Assembly (NCBI RefSeq): GCF_041296385.1
Contig: NW_027184085.1
Span: 15,698,232-15,762,231, forward strand
From: Aphelocoma coerulescens
Taxonomy: Eukaryota; Chordata; Aves; Passeriformes; Corvidae
Length of the DNA stretch: 64,000 nucleotides
Direction: 5' to 3'
In this document: one piece after another, positions 62,441-64,000 of the stretch
Position numbering within the stretch: the stretch's first letter is position 1
How the letters are laid out: the number at the start of each line of letters is the position of its first letter
Program-made: the position numbers and the translations under genes
The notes under the pieces: generated by a model
What the model saw: the letters and a program-made list of their open reading frames with translations, nothing else
Databases searched by the model: none
What the model was told of the DNA's origin: nothing

Positions 62441-64000
62441 GTTAGGAAGGTGAAGTAGAGGTGTAATTATTAGAAGAGAAAATAAATATTATGTAATGAA
62501 TTAAATTATAAATGAGCTGAAGAGGTAATGAAGTTTGAATTTTACAAAGAAATGAAATTAAAATGCTCCTTCTACAAGAATTTGAACAACCACTGTACAA
62601 GCAAGGCATCAGGGAGTCCTAATCCTATTAAATCTAATCACCACAATGTCTGTTTCTGCATTCACAATGAGTTTGCACACAGGAAAATAAATTAAAGCAC
62701 ATTACAGTGTGTCATACTTCTCTCTAGACAACATGACGGGACAAATTCTGCCCTTTTAAAATGCATACACAGTCACAACTTCTGATACATTCATATCATT
62801 AAGAGACTTATGTGTTCCTCAAGTCACACATGGTGTGATGACCTTCTCGGTCTACTTTTTACACTTCCTCTGTAAATGTCAACAAGTCACAAAGTTTCTG
62901 TGCTGTGATTACCTACGTATTGCTTTCTAGTAATACCCTCCTTCTCTCAGCTAAAAGAAACATTTTTGGTTTTTTTCAGCTAGCTGGAAGTGGGGAAAAA
63001 AAATGACAATTTTAGAATCTTCTCCATGATCATCTCAGGCATCATTTTTATGTCATAATATACACAATGACTGTACTACAGATCATGGGTTTTTCCTAAC
63101 TCCTTTTCTTTCTCATCTCTATTTTCAGTTCCAAACCACTTTCCCAATCTGGTAATAGAAAAAGATAAGAAAAGGCATCATCCAGACTCAAATCTACTTT
63201 GGCAGATGGTTGAAAAATCATTCCCTGTAATTATTGAAGCAGGTGTGACATAAGAGAGAAGAAAACCCCCCCAAAAAAGAGAATGGAGACAGGAGAGCTA
63301 GAGAATGATGGATAGATAAATGAAGCTGCAGCTTTTTAAATCTTTGTAATTTTTCACTGTGGACACTTGTGGGACTATGACCAAGTCTCTGATTTTGAGC
63401 ATATGAAGTGATGAAAATTTGAAAAGAGGTTTTAATCCCTTTCTCTCAACTCTGAGACAAGAATCTAGCTGATTTCATCTTCTCTAGTATGAACTGTTGG
63501 TTCATAGAGACAATATTCTTAGTGCAGCTATATTTAGGGTGACCTTAATCCTGCATGCACTTAGGCACCAGCTCCATTGAACTTGATGTAAGAATATTTC
63601 CATGGGTGCTTCACTATATCCGCTGTGAATGTCAGGGAAGAATTTTATTAAGTGGTCAGGTATATTAGCTGTTCTACTATTTCTATTTTTGTCTTCACTC
63701 TGAAGCATCAGAAATACTCTCTCACATGAGAATGGGATCATGTATTTGCTGTAGAGAATGAATATACTGATTTTCTATGACAAATCCTATATCCCTTCAA
63801 AGGTGACATTTCATTTCTTTTTCTTGGAGCATTTCTCTCTTGCTACTGGCACTGACTGAGTTGTGTAAGAGTGGGACTAGAGAAGACATTACTGGAATAA
63901 CTGCACATCAGTTTTCCCTGCAGGAACTGTAAAACCTAATATTTTTGCAGACGGGGATTTAGCAGAAAAAAGCCTCTACCACAATAACTATTATAGATAA
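62441..64000. other. Non-coding stretch, no gene seen
   Basis: AT-rich DNA to the end of the window, with no recognised gene, RNA gene or transposon. A short poly-C/A run lies near 63266-63280. Confidence 0.5.

Overview
The window looks like a stretch of bird nuclear genome, AT-rich and essentially without ordinary genes (an intergenic desert or a very large intron). The avian assignment rests on four CR1 LINE fragments ending in the typical CR1 3' octamer repeats, and on an LTR of a very common avian ERV family near the right end. No exon series, tRNA, rRNA or CRISPR was found. Almost all short open frames here are chance frames in non-coding DNA.

Layout. 1-3 kb: a nearly perfect 676-bp tandem duplication. 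3-26.8 kb: unique-looking AT-rich DNA with a few microsatellites. 26.8-28.3 kb: a 5'-truncated CR1 LINE on the minus strand that keeps a decayed reverse-transcriptase region. 36.1-36.4, 53.7-53.9 and 56.6-56.8 kb: shorter, older CR1 3' tails. 37.6-38.3 kb: an island richer in GC and in transcription-factor-like motifs than its surroundings, a candidate regulatory element. 44.68-46.96 kb: a small complete LTR element. 47.8-48.4 kb: low-complexity ATT and GT tracts. 61.84-62.44 kb: an avian ERVL-type LTR, probably solo.

The standout is the element at 44,683-46,950 on the minus strand. Two LTRs (309 and 282 bp, TGTT...AACA type ends) are flanked by a perfect 6-bp target-site duplication (TTAAAG), as expected for a class II (ERVK/betaretrovirus-like) integration. 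No recognisable gag, pol or env coding region is left between them. Instead there is a CpG-rich leader and an intact 204-codon ORF with a Y-box-type cold-shock domain (YBX1/2/3 family). The nucleic-acid-binding aromatic residues are intact, and the usual basic/acidic tail is replaced by a Pro/Phe-rich one. This looks like a non-autonomous endogenous retroviral element that captured a cellular Y-box mRNA. The ORF is still open although the two LTRs differ at roughly 8% of aligned sites by hand count, so it may have been kept by selection.
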